This document shows, in pieces, positions 35,421 to 44,037 of a stretch of 64,000 nt of DNA. The DNA is from Bacteroidota bacterium (GTDB taxonomy: Bacteria; Bacteroidota; Bacteroidia; B-17B0; Aurantibacillaceae). How positions within the stretch are numbered: the stretch's first letter is position 1; each line of letters starts with the position of its first letter. Where the stretch lies: the NCBI GenBank assembly GCA_016702705.1, contig JADJDM010000023.1, forward strand, positions 37,074 through 101,073, in the 5' to 3' direction. The notes under the pieces were generated by a model. It saw only the letters and a program-made list of their open reading frames with translations, had not been told where the DNA came from and did not search any database. A program made the position numbers and the translations under genes.

Positions 35421-36362
35421 ATGTCGAAATACGCAATTGCAATACACGGCGGCGCTGGTACTATTTTACAAAGCACGATGACAGCCGAAAAAGAAATAGC
35501 ATATAAAACAGCTTTGCAAGATGCTATCGAAGCTGGTGAAGCCGTTTTAAAAAAAGGAGGTAGCTCATTAGATGCAGTTGAATTTGCAATTGTATCTTTA
35601 GAAAACAATCCACTATTTAACGCAGGCAAAGGTGCTGTTTTTACACACAACGGTAAAAACGAAATGGATGCTTCCATTATGTATGGCAAGGATTTAACAG
35701 CGGGTGCAGTTGCTGGTGTTACCAATATTAAAAATCCAATTAGTCTTTCACGCGCTGTTATGGAGAAATCTGATCACGTGCTTTTAACTGGAGCAGGCGC
35801 AATTGATTTCGCAAAAAAAATAAATGCAGAGTTTGCGGATGATGATTACTTTTTTGTACAAATGCGTTACGAGCAATTACAAAAAGCTAAAGAAAGCGAC
35901 TCCATGATTTTAGATCATACCGAAGACAAGTTTGAAAACGGCGAGAAAAAATTTGGAACTGTTGGTTGTGTTGCTTTGGATATACATGGCAACATTGCTG
36001 CAGGTACAAGTACTGGAGGCATGACCAACAAAAAATTTGGTCGCGTTGGTGATAGCCCTGTTATTGGCGCAGGAACGTATGCAAACAACAATACTTGCGC
36101 AATAAGTTGCACGGGGCATGGAGAATTTTTTCTTCGCTCGGTTGTAGCTTATGATATTTCATGTTTAATGGAATACAAAGGTCTTACACTCAAGCAAGCT
36201 TGCGACTTTGTTGTAATGGACAAACTCGTGAAAATTGGTGGCGAAGGTGGATTAATTGCTTTAGATGCAAAAGGAAACATTGAATTACCTTTTAACTCAG
36301 AAGGTATGTATCGCGCTAAGAAAAGTTCAGATTCTGAATTGTATATTGGAATTTATAAATAA
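35421..36362 (+). CDS. Isoaspartyl peptidase/L-asparaginase (plant-type Ntn hydrolase)
   Basis: A 313-aa enzyme of the plant-type asparaginase family (IaaA, EcAIII). Visible signature is the N-terminal IAIHGGAGTI, NPLFNAGKGAVFTHNG, and the autocleavage site KFGTVGCVALD with catalytic Thr180 followed by the GTSTGGMTNK loop. The proenzyme is cleaved before Thr180 into alpha and beta chains. It hydrolyses beta-aspartyl dipeptides and asparagine. A cyanophycinase-like gene lies 1.6 kb downstream on the same strand, and beta-Asp-Arg dipeptides from that reaction are typical substrates. Confidence 0.94.
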   Translation: MSKYAIAIHGGAGTILQSTMTAEKEIAYKTALQDAIEAGEAVLKKGGSSLDAVEFAIVSLENNPLFNAGKGAVFTHNGKNEMDASIMYGKDLTAGAVAGVTNIKNPISLSRAVMEKSDHVLLTGAGAIDFAKKINAEFADDDYFFVQMRYEQLQKAKESDSMILDHTEDKFENGEKKFGTVGCVALDIHGNIAAGTSTGGMTNKKFGRVGDSPVIGAGTYANNNTCAISCTGHGEFFLRSVVAYDISCLMEYKGLTLKQACDFVVMDKLVKIGGEGGLIALDAKGNIELPFNSEGMYRAKKSSDSELYIGIYK

Positions 36363-36424
36363 TATTTTCAATGTTGCCTGATATACTAAATCATCAATAA
36401 ATAGATTTAACATAAAAAACACTT

Positions 36425-37036
36425 ATGCCATTCATAAAATTAATACAATCATTAACTATTAATCTAGAATCAAGAGGTTTTAAAGAGCCTTTACCTTTTC
36501 AGGAAAAAATACTATTTATAATAAAGGCGGGGCATAATTTATTTGCAATTGCACCAAAAGGTGCAGGTAAATCAACTAGTATTGCAATAAGTGTAATTCA
36601 AAAATTAAAAGGACAAGCATTAGAAGATGCTCCAAGAGCTGTAATTGTTGTGAAAGACAAACAAGCTGCCCTAGATTTAGAAGAAGAGTTTAAAAAATTG
36701 AAAAGAGGTACCGACTTACGTGTATATACTGCTTTTGAAGAGCGCGCCATTGACGAACAAAAAGAAAAAATTTATGAGGGAGTAGATGTTGTTATTGCAA
36801 CGCCAAGGCGCTTAAACAAAATCTATTTTGTAAACGGAATTAATTTAAACAAGCTTCAAATCTTTGTTGTAGATGATGCTGAAACTTTATTTAAAACGAA
36901 CACTTTTACCGACGTTACTCGTTTGCCCGAAAGCATTGGTAAATGTCAATATTTAGTGTTTGCCGAAAAATTTGACCAGCGCTTCGAAAATTGGCAAGAC
37001 ACTTTTATGCACACTGCGCAGGTTGTGGAGGGGTAA
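36425..37036 (+). CDS. Single RecA-domain DEAD-box-like protein
   Basis: A 203-aa protein that corresponds to only the first RecA-like domain of a DEAD-box RNA helicase. It has a Q-motif-like start (FKEPLPFQEKILF), motif I APKGAGKST, motif Ib ATPRRL and motif II VVDDAE in place of DEAD, and ends right after a short beta strand. The helicase C-terminal domain is absent, and no downstream frame supplies it. Such one-domain forms are known in Bacteroidota under 'DEAD/DEAH box helicase', but the role is unclear. It may bind ATP or RNA without unwinding. Confidence 0.8.
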   Translation: MPFIKLIQSLTINLESRGFKEPLPFQEKILFIIKAGHNLFAIAPKGAGKSTSIAISVIQKLKGQALEDAPRAVIVVKDKQAALDLEEEFKKLKRGTDLRVYTAFEERAIDEQKEKIYEGVDVVIATPRRLNKIYFVNGINLNKLQIFVVDDAETLFKTNTFTDVTRLPESIGKCQYLVFAEKFDQRFENWQDTFMHTAQVVEG

Positions 37037-37065
37037 TAGCTTACGGCATTTATGATTGGTGCTTT

Positions 37066-37503
37066 CTATTTCTCACGCTCCATTAAATACAAATCGAGCC
37101 CTGTAGCCCAATAGTCTTTTTCTGTTTTCAATAATTTGTAATCGAAGCTTTTGAAAAACTTGTAGGCTAACTGAGATGTACGTACTATGAGTTTTTCTAC
37201 TCTACCATCTTCTTTTAATTTAGCAATACAAAACTCAACTGCTTCTTTGCCTAAGCCTTTTTCTTTAAAATCAGGATGAACAAAAATCCAATTTATTCTT
37301 CCCGATTTATCTTCTTCCTTGTAATCATACCCTACTCCACCAACTATTTTAGTATCGTGATAAATACAGAAGTAAGTTTCACTCTTTATTTCTAAATAGG
37401 AAAGAAATTCATCTAACTCATGCAGGGCAAAGTAAACTGGGATGTTGAGATTGAAAATATCGATTAATATTAATGTATCTTTTGTGGAATATGGTTGGAG
37501 CAT
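37066..37503 (-). CDS. GNAT family N-acetyltransferase
   Basis: A 145-aa acetyltransferase (start MLQPYSTKD). The acetyl-CoA motif A reads WIFVHPDFKEKGLGKEAVEF with the Q/RxxGxG pattern (K-E-K-G-L-G), followed by RTSQLAYKFFKSFDY, a typical GNAT beta7 region. The upstream in-frame extension (37572) reaches into the coding end of the small membrane gene and is less likely. The substrate is unknown. It lies 34 bp downstream of that membrane gene. Confidence 0.9.
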   Translation of the reverse strand: MLQPYSTKDTLILIDIFNLNIPVYFALHELDEFLSYLEIKSETYFCIYHDTKIVGGVGYDYKEEDKSGRINWIFVHPDFKEKGLGKEAVEFCIAKLKEDGRVEKLIVRTSQLAYKFFKSFDYKLLKTEKDYWATGLDLYLMEREK

Positions 37504-37537
37504 CAAGTAATATATAAATTGTTTAGCTAATTTAATT

Positions 37538-37720
37538 CTAAGATTTATCTTTGTTTTCCATTTTTTCACCAATGTATTTTCCTACTCTTGCTCCCACTAC
37601 ACCAACTAAGGCTGCACCAATAGTTCTGTAGATACCTGTCCAGTCAAAAACAAAAATTGCCAATAATTCATATATAACAATAAATAGTATCCCAGTAACA
37701 ATTGATATAGTGTTTCTCAT
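37538..37720 (-). CDS. Small membrane protein
   Basis: A 60-aa protein with two hydrophobic segments (SIVTGILFIVIYELLAIFVF, TIGAALVGVVGARVGKYIG) separated by a polar turn (DWTGIYRT) and ending in a charged tail. No family is recognised. It is upstream of the GNAT gene on the same strand. Confidence 0.6.
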   Translation of the reverse strand: MRNTISIVTGILFIVIYELLAIFVFDWTGIYRTIGAALVGVVGARVGKYIGEKMENKDKS

Positions 37721-37870
37721 TTCTAAGTTATTTTAAGATTGAAATTTAAAAATAATGAAAATAATGAATGTTCAGATTAGTATTGTCAACAAAAAAGCCC
37801 CAATTTATAATGCTTCTACTTTCCTAACGCTGAACTTGAAATCACAATTTATTTTTACTGGGCAATTAAA

Positions 37871-37900
37871 TTTGCCAAACAAAGTATTATGCTAAATTTG
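37871..37900 (+). promoter_or_regulatory. Bacteroidota-type promoter for the cyanophycinase-like gene
   Basis: A -33 TTTG (37871-37874) and a -7 TAAATTTG (37893-37900) are spaced 18 bp apart, as in characterised Bacteroidota vegetative promoters. The start codon at 37918 follows 17 bp after the -7 box. Confidence 0.6.
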
Positions 37901-37917
37901 TATACAAACTATATCAA

Positions 37918-39219
37918 ATGAAAAAAATCCTACTTGCTCTTACTATATTTTTTCAACTAAACACATTTTCTCAAAACTACACTTCTTACTTTACCGGAAA
38001 TGCTACTGATGTTGTTACTAACCCTGCTGGTGGCATTTGCATGATGGGTGGAGCTACCGAGCACGATGAGGCAATGAAATGGTTTTTACAAAATAGTAAT
38101 GGAGGCGATATTTTAGTATTAAGAGCAAGCGGTTCTAATGGTTACAATAATTATTTTTATAGTGGCTTAGGCATAACCGTAAACTCAGTTGAAACCATAG
38201 TTTTTAATGATGGTACAGCTGCTAACGAGGCTTATATTCAACAAAAAATAAGTCAGGCAGAAGCAATTTGGTTTGCTGGCGGCGACCAATGGAATTACAT
38301 TTCATATTGGAGAAATAATAAAATAGATAGTTTAATAAACGACGGATTACTTAATAGAAACATGGTAATTGGTGGAACAAGCGCTGGCATGGCAATACAA
38401 GGCAAGTTCTATTTTTCGGCATCAAACGGAAGTGTCACAACAGCCGAAGCCTTATTAGATCCATACAACACTTATATGACTGTTGATTCAGCCGCCTTTC
38501 TAAAAAACAAGTATTTAGAAGATGTAATTACCGATACACATTATGATAGTCCGGATAGAAAAGGGAGACATGTTACATTTTTAGCGCGCATTTATAACGA
38601 CTGGGGAATACAAGCAAAAGGAATTGCGTGCGATGAATACACTGCAGTATGCATTGATACTTTTGGAATTGCACATTGTTATGGAGAATATCCTGCTTAC
38701 GATGAAGATATTTATTTTTTGCAAACTAATTGTGAACTAACAAATGGTGGTCCCGAAAATTGTGTGGTAGGAAATCCTCTAAATTGGAATCAAAGCGGTG
38801 AAGCAGTAAAAGTGTATCGAGTAAAAGGAACAATGAACGGGGCAAATACCTTTAGTTTAGTTGATTGGCAAACAGGTTCGGGCGGGACTTGGGAAAATTG
38901 GTATGTAGATAATGGAACTTTTTATGATGTAGCTGGCAATCAACCTAATTGCAGTCCAGTTTCATTAAAAGAAAATAAAATGAATGATATTAACGTATAT
39001 CCCAACCCAATAAGCAATGGAATTATCCTTATTGAAAAGTTTTCTGAACCAATTATACAAATCAACATCATTGACTTAAGCGGAAAACAAATAAAAACAA
39101 AACAAAGTAATCAAAATATAAAAACAGCTATTGATGTTTCAGAAATTAAAGCTGGATTTTATTTTCTTGAGATAAAAACATCCATGTCAACTATAACAAA
39201 AAAGATTGTGATTGAGTAG
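37918..39219 (+). CDS. Cyanophycinase-like S51 peptidase with T9SS type A sorting domain
   Basis: A 433-aa exported protein. After a signal peptide (to about residue 19) comes a peptidase S51/cyanophycinase domain: a GGA box (ICMMGGATEHDE), IWFAGGDQWNYI and nucleophile motif MVIGGTSAGMAI (Ser155), then THYDSPDRKGRH and the acid loop ACDEYTAVCID. The C-terminal 75 residues are a T9SS type A sorting domain (VYPNPISNG, AGFYFLEIKTS, basic tail). S51 cyanophycinases cut multi-L-arginyl-poly-L-aspartate into beta-Asp-Arg dipeptides; a secreted, sorted form would act outside the cell. An isoaspartyl peptidase gene is nearby. The cyanophycin substrate is inferred. Confidence 0.9.
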   Translation: MKKILLALTIFFQLNTFSQNYTSYFTGNATDVVTNPAGGICMMGGATEHDEAMKWFLQNSNGGDILVLRASGSNGYNNYFYSGLGITVNSVETIVFNDGTAANEAYIQQKISQAEAIWFAGGDQWNYISYWRNNKIDSLINDGLLNRNMVIGGTSAGMAIQGKFYFSASNGSVTTAEALLDPYNTYMTVDSAAFLKNKYLEDVITDTHYDSPDRKGRHVTFLARIYNDWGIQAKGIACDEYTAVCIDTFGIAHCYGEYPAYDEDIYFLQTNCELTNGGPENCVVGNPLNWNQSGEAVKVYRVKGTMNGANTFSLVDWQTGSGGTWENWYVDNGTFYDVAGNQPNCSPVSLKENKMNDINVYPNPISNGIILIEKFSEPIIQINIIDLSGKQIKTKQSNQNIKTAIDVSEIKAGFYFLEIKTSMSTITKKIVIE

Positions 39220-39270
39220 TACATAAAAAGTAGTTCTATTTTTTACTTTTCAAGCTTTAGTATCGAAACA

Positions 39271-40041
39271 ATGAACACAACAGACCTTAAATCCTTTCTC
39301 GACGAAAAATACAATCTTTATAATAACAAAGATTTTATTGGCACAGATCCAATTCAAATCCCACATCAATTTGCAAAAAAGGAAGATATTGAAATTGCTG
39401 GTTTTTTAATTGCTACCATTGCTTGGGGGCAGCGTAAATCTATAATAGCTAATGGTAATAAGTGGATGGACTTCATGGATAATAATCCTCATGAATTCAT
39501 TACTAATGCAAGCCCAAAAGAAATTAGTAGATTAGATAATTTTGTACATCGTACTTTTAATGGTACAGATTGTGTGTTTTTCATAAAATCGTTGCGCAAC
39601 ATTTATAAAAAATTTGGTTCGATGGAGACTGCATTTACAGATGGACTTCCTGCTAACAAAAGAGATTCATTTAATAGTATTGCATTATTTAGAGAACGTT
39701 TTTTTGAAACCAAGCATTTGCCCCGCTCACAAAAACACGTTTCCAATCCAGTAACCGGTTCTTCATCGAAACGTCTTTGCATGTATTTAAGGTGGATGTG
39801 TAGAAATGATAAGCGTGGTGTGGATTTTGGAATTTGGAACACTATAAATCCAAAAGACCTTTACCTTCCATTAGATGTGCATACAGGTAATGTTGGACGC
39901 AAATTGGGTTTGTTAAATCGTACTCAAAATGATTGGAAAGCGGTAGAAGAAATTACCATAAATCTCCGAAAATTAGATGCAAAAGACCCGATTAAGTATG
40001 ATTTTGCATTATTTGGCCTTGGCGCCTTCGATAAATTTTGA
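39271..40041 (+). CDS. TIGR02757 family (DUF2400) protein
   Basis: A 256-aa cytoplasmic protein of the TIGR02757 family, found across Bacteroidota and other phyla with unknown function. It starts MNTTDLKSFLDEKYNLYNNK, with conserved GFLIATIAWGQRKSIIANG, RFFETKHLPRSQKHVSNP and GVDFGIWNTINPKDLYLPLD, and ends PIKYDFALFGLGAFDKF. The HhH-like and basic surface have been compared with nucleic-acid glycosylase folds, but I do not assert a reaction. Monocistronic; a new promoter lies just after it. Confidence 0.92.
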   Translation: MNTTDLKSFLDEKYNLYNNKDFIGTDPIQIPHQFAKKEDIEIAGFLIATIAWGQRKSIIANGNKWMDFMDNNPHEFITNASPKEISRLDNFVHRTFNGTDCVFFIKSLRNIYKKFGSMETAFTDGLPANKRDSFNSIALFRERFFETKHLPRSQKHVSNPVTGSSSKRLCMYLRWMCRNDKRGVDFGIWNTINPKDLYLPLDVHTGNVGRKLGLLNRTQNDWKAVEEITINLRKLDAKDPIKYDFALFGLGAFDKF

Positions 40042-40067
40042 TTTTTTATATTTAAGCCTTATATTTG
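40038..40067 (+). promoter_or_regulatory. Bacteroidota-type promoter for the PCMD/T9SS gene
   Basis: A -33 TTG (40038-40040) and -7 TATATTTG (40060-40067) are separated by 19 bp, close to the consensus. The start codon at 40091 is 23 bp after the -7 box. The -33 element overlaps the end of the TIGR02757 gene. Confidence 0.6.
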
Positions 40068-40090
40068 AATACACTAAAAACTAAATTGCA

Positions 40091-41044
40091 ATGAAAAAAC
40101 AATTACTTAGCATTTTTTCAATTATATCATTTACAACTGCTTTTGCACAAATTCCAAACAATGGAATGGAATCTTGGGGAGCAAGTTTTTTTGAACCACA
40201 AGGACCAACAAGTTATGTAAGTGCAAATGTGTTTGCTTCTCCGCTTGTTTCCACTTCAAATCCAACATCAGTTACTCAAGGTACAGGTGCTGATGCTTAT
40301 GCTGGAGTTTTGTCAGCTAAAATAACTACTGTTAAATTAGTAGCAAATCCAGCTTCAGCAACCATTCCTGATACTTTAGGTGTATTAATGCTTGGAACAG
40401 TTTCTTTAGCTGCAAGTCCACCATTAAGATCTGGAACTCCATTTACAACACGTTTAAGTTCAGTTGATTTTTATTTCAAATACACTCCAGTTAACAATGA
40501 TAATGGAGCAATGATGGCTTATTTAACTAAATGGAACGGTACAACAAGAGATACACTTGCTACTGCTGGATATCCAATTGTAGGAGTTGTTAGTACTTAT
40601 ACTTCAGCATCTGGTCCATTTGTTTACAACTCTTTGTTTCCAGGAACAACAATGCCTGACTCATTACATGTTTACTTTTTATCAAGTGCTCGTCCTTGGT
40701 TAGATAATGCAGCTGTTCCAAATCCTGCGCAAGTAGGAAGCGCTTTATGGGTTGATGAAGCTTCGGTAACTACTATTGGATTAAAAGAAACAATTAAATT
40801 AGGAACACAAGCAAAAATATATCCTAACCCTTCTACTAATTATTTCAACATCAGCGTTGCTAATGAAGATGCTGTTATTGCTGAAATTTTTGATGTAACA
40901 GGTAAAAAAATTACATCTGCAACAATGTACGATAGCAAAGTAAGAATCAACACTGAAAACTTAAACGAAGGACTTTATATCTACTCTGTAAAGGATAAAA
41001 ACAATAAAGTTATTGCAACGGGAAAAATTAATGTTAGTAAATAA
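40091..41044 (+). CDS. PCMD-like secreted protein with T9SS type A sorting domain
   Basis: A 317-aa exported protein. A signal peptide (through TTAFAQ, about residue 19) is followed by IPNNGMESWGASFFEPQGPT, which fits the N-terminus of the PCMD (putative carbohydrate metabolism domain) family, and a beta-sandwich with a central YFKYTPVNNDNGAMMAYLTK. The last 75 residues are a T9SS type A signal (IYPNPSTNYFNIS, LNEGLYIYSVKDKNNK, basic end). Likely secreted; function and ligand not known. It is followed by a good terminator. Confidence 0.9.
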   Translation: MKKQLLSIFSIISFTTAFAQIPNNGMESWGASFFEPQGPTSYVSANVFASPLVSTSNPTSVTQGTGADAYAGVLSAKITTVKLVANPASATIPDTLGVLMLGTVSLAASPPLRSGTPFTTRLSSVDFYFKYTPVNNDNGAMMAYLTKWNGTTRDTLATAGYPIVGVVSTYTSASGPFVYNSLFPGTTMPDSLHVYFLSSARPWLDNAAVPNPAQVGSALWVDEASVTTIGLKETIKLGTQAKIYPNPSTNYFNISVANEDAVIAEIFDVTGKKITSATMYDSKVRINTENLNEGLYIYSVKDKNNKVIATGKINVSK

Positions 41045-41065
41045 CAATTTCCCTTTATAACATTT

Positions 41066-41094
41066 AAAGCGACTCCTTGTGAGTCGCTTTTTTA
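41066..41094 (+). terminator. Rho-independent terminator
   Basis: Perfect 10-bp stem AAAGCGACTC / GAGTCGCTTT with a 5-nt loop, followed by a T run (TTTTTTATTTT). It ends the transcript of the PCMD/T9SS gene. Confidence 0.92.
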
Positions 41095-41117
41095 TTTTGT
41101 TTATTTGCTAAACACAC

Positions 41118-41978
41118 ATGAAAATTAATTTTTCCATATTTATTTTTTTTATTTCTTGCTGTTTAGCGAACGGGCAGGAAAGCCAGTTTAGCAAATACGG
41201 ACCTTTTGGGTCTCAAGTGTACAAAGACTTAAAAGCAGCCCTGAAAGTTAGTGATGATGTGTATAAGATGGATCTGAGTTATCAAACGATTGAGCCTAAA
41301 CTTTTTTCCAAAATTAGTAAACTAAAAAACCTTCAAGCTTTGCAACTTTCTTCGAATGGTTTAAACACTTGGCCTTCCGATTTTAATAAACTCACCAACT
41401 TAGTTTACTTATCTTCTACCAACAATGATTTTACAACATTACCAAACGATATAAAGTATTTAAGTAACTTAATGTATTTAGAGTTTTTTGGTTGTAAAAT
41501 TGATTCCATCCCCGACCAAATTGCTTATTTAAACAAACTAAAAGTACTACGAGTTGGAAACATGAGTGATACTTTGCGTTTTAGTAAACAAATGAAATGG
41601 ATGAAAAATCTTACAGAACTTTCGTGTGAAAGTGTTATACTTGATAGTTGCCCAAAACAATTGTTCCGAATTCCATCTTTAAAATACCTTTCTATTTCTA
41701 ATTCACAAGTACAAGCTTTACCACAACAATTAGATAAAGCGAATAATTTAGAAGTATTAATTTTAGATTACAATGCAATTAGTTCTATCCCGCGAGAAAT
41801 ATATAAGTGTAAAAAACTAATGTATTTATCACTTAAAAATAATAAAATTACAAAAATCCCAGATACCATTTGCCAACTTACAAGCTTAACTCAGCTTGAT
41901 TTAAGAGGGAACACCATTTCTACTGATGATTTGGAAGAATTAAGAATTCTTTTACCCGGATGTAAAATCCTTAATTAA
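41118..41978 (+). CDS. Leucine-rich repeat secreted protein
   Basis: A 286-aa exported protein with a signal peptide (to about residue 20) and, from about residue 60 to 280, eight or nine LRR units of 22-23 aa (LKNLQALQLSSNGLNTWPSD, LTNLVYLSSTNNDFTTLPND, KLMYLSLKNNKITKIPDTIC), of the bacterial IPxx class. The LRR forms a curved protein-binding surface. It carries no T9SS tail that I can see, so it may remain periplasmic or be anchored otherwise. The partner is unknown. Confidence 0.9.
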   Translation: MKINFSIFIFFISCCLANGQESQFSKYGPFGSQVYKDLKAALKVSDDVYKMDLSYQTIEPKLFSKISKLKNLQALQLSSNGLNTWPSDFNKLTNLVYLSSTNNDFTTLPNDIKYLSNLMYLEFFGCKIDSIPDQIAYLNKLKVLRVGNMSDTLRFSKQMKWMKNLTELSCESVILDSCPKQLFRIPSLKYLSISNSQVQALPQQLDKANNLEVLILDYNAISSIPREIYKCKKLMYLSLKNNKITKIPDTICQLTSLTQLDLRGNTISTDDLEELRILLPGCKILN

Positions 41979-42019
41979 TAATTTTCTACCTTAGTTTCCT
42001 AAATAAATAAAACGGAAAC

Positions 42020-43531
42020 ATGTCGCACCTATTTCACATTCACCACAAACCGAGTTCACATCCTGATGTTGTTTTAATTGGCGCAGGAATTATGAGTGCA
42101 ACCATTGGATTAATCTTAAAAGAATTACATCCAAGTTTAAAAATAGAAATTTACGAACGATTAGATAGCATTGCTGCTGAAAGTTCGGACGCAATGAATA
42201 ATGCAGGAACTGGCCACTCTGCTTTCTGCGAATTAAACTACACACCACAAAAAGAAAATGGTGAAGTAGATTGTAGCAAAGCAATTAAAATTGCTGAACA
42301 ATTTGAAGTATCAAAACAATTTTGGTCTTACTTAGTAAAGAAAAAATACATTATCGATTCACATTTGTTTATTAATTCCATTCCACATTTAAGTTTTGTA
42401 TGGGGTGATGAAAATGTAGCTTTCTTAAAAAAACGTTTCGATAATTTAAGTAAACATGCTTTTTTTAAAGGTATGGAATACAGTGAAGAGCATTCGATTT
42501 TAAAAGAGTGGATGCCTTTGATAATGAAAGATAGAGACAAATCGGAAACACTTGCCGCAACGCGCATGGCAATTGGTACTGATATCAACTTCGGAAATCT
42601 TACGCGCTCTATGTTTGAAAGTCTCAAAAAAATGGATGGTGTAAGTATTCATCTATCTCACGATGTGGTTTTCTTAGAGAAAATGAAATTTGGGCATTGG
42701 GAAGTTGAAGTAGAAAATTTAATTACTGAAGAAAAACGAACCCTAGAAAGCAAATTTGTTTTCATAGGTGCTGGCGGAGGTTCCTTGCCATTACTAGAAG
42801 AAGCAGATATTGAAGAAGCCGAAGGTTATGGTGGATTTCCTGTTAGCGGACAATGGTTAGTTTGTAAAAACGAAGAAGTAATAAAACAACACAATCAAAA
42901 AGTATATGGCAAAGCAAGTGTGGGCGCACCTCCAATGTCGGTACCACATTTAGATACGCGAATTATTGATGGTAAAAAAGAATTGTTGTTTGGACCATTT
43001 GCAGGGTTTTCAACTAAATTTTTAAAACATGGTTCAAGCTTTGATTTATTAGAGTCGCTTGAGTTTAGTAATTTGTTTCCAATGCTATCAGCAGGTTGGC
43101 ACAATTTACCATTAACAAAATACTTAATCGACCAAGTTCGTCAATCACCTGAAGAGCGTTTAGAAGCTTTAAAACAATTTGTACCAGATGCTAAATTAGA
43201 AGATTGGGTGTTAGAAAATGCGGGGCAAAGAGTACAAGTAATTAAAAAAGATGAAGAAGAAGGTGGCAAATTAGAATTTGGAACTGAAATAGTAAATGCT
43301 GCTGATGGCACCATTGCTGCATTATTAGGCGCATCTCCAGGAGCATCCACTTCCGTTTCAATTATATTAGATGTGTTACATCGCTGCTTTAAAAGCAAAA
43401 TGGAATCAGATGAATGGTTAGCGAAACTAAAAGAAATGATTCCATCTTACGGAATAAGTTTAGCAAAAGATGAAGTGCTTATAGAAAAAGTACGAAAAGA
43501 AACAAATGAACTGTTAGACCTGAAACACTAA
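42020..43531 (+). CDS. mqo: Malate:quinone oxidoreductase
   Basis: A 503-aa FAD-dependent, membrane-associated enzyme that oxidises malate to oxaloacetate with electrons to quinone, completing the TCA cycle alongside or instead of malate dehydrogenase. FAD motif VVLIGAGIMSATIGLIL, MNNAGTGHSAFCELNYTP, and late motifs FGPFAGFSTKFLKHGSSFDL and LLGASPGASTSVSIILDVL are typical of Mqo. Length is normal. No frameshift seen. It connects in pathway with sucD at the other end of the window, but not by operon. Confidence 0.97.
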   Translation: MSHLFHIHHKPSSHPDVVLIGAGIMSATIGLILKELHPSLKIEIYERLDSIAAESSDAMNNAGTGHSAFCELNYTPQKENGEVDCSKAIKIAEQFEVSKQFWSYLVKKKYIIDSHLFINSIPHLSFVWGDENVAFLKKRFDNLSKHAFFKGMEYSEEHSILKEWMPLIMKDRDKSETLAATRMAIGTDINFGNLTRSMFESLKKMDGVSIHLSHDVVFLEKMKFGHWEVEVENLITEEKRTLESKFVFIGAGGGSLPLLEEADIEEAEGYGGFPVSGQWLVCKNEEVIKQHNQKVYGKASVGAPPMSVPHLDTRIIDGKKELLFGPFAGFSTKFLKHGSSFDLLESLEFSNLFPMLSAGWHNLPLTKYLIDQVRQSPEERLEALKQFVPDAKLEDWVLENAGQRVQVIKKDEEEGGKLEFGTEIVNAADGTIAALLGASPGASTSVSIILDVLHRCFKSKMESDEWLAKLKEMIPSYGISLAKDEVLIEKVRKETNELLDLKH

Positions 43532-44037
43532 GTCATCCTAAACTTGACAAAGGCTACTTAATGTTACAAAAATTCATTTCCCAAACAAGTTAAGAATTAA
43601 TTGTAAGAAAATACTTTTACAGCATTACCACTTCTTTTCATACAAACGATTAATAAGCTAAATATAGGAAAAGCCTGAAAAACTTGAACATTAATAAAAC
43701 AGAATTAGATTCGGGTTAAAATAATAAACCAAACCAAAAGGGGTTTAAAGTGTATACAATACATTTCAACATACAATGCATAGATTTTTTACAAAAAGGA
43801 AAAGTAATGATTTACAGTAAGCAAGGTGTTTACCAAAGTATTTTTACTGCGGGGACTATACCGGGGAATATTGTGTTTGAGTGAAGGGGGTGTTTGAAAA
43901 CAAAAGATTTAGAACTGCCAGATGTAATGATTTAAGAACAAGTAAGCTGATATAAAATGGCCTATTTACTATAAGTATAAACTACTGTAGTGAAAAAACA
44001 ACTACTTCCAATTATAGATATAGTACTTTTGGTTATA
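43532..44037. other. Intergenic region with a possible gene relic
   Basis: A 506-bp stretch without an intact gene. A 55-codon frame at 43720-43884 on the plus strand (NNKPNQKGFKVYTIHFNIQ, then GKVMIYSKQGVYQSIFTAGT) ends at TGA without an obvious start; GKVMIYSKQGVYQ resembles a T9SS C-terminal tail and may be a remnant of a secreted protein gene. The rest is AT-rich, with no hairpin or repeat I would call. Confidence 0.35.
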
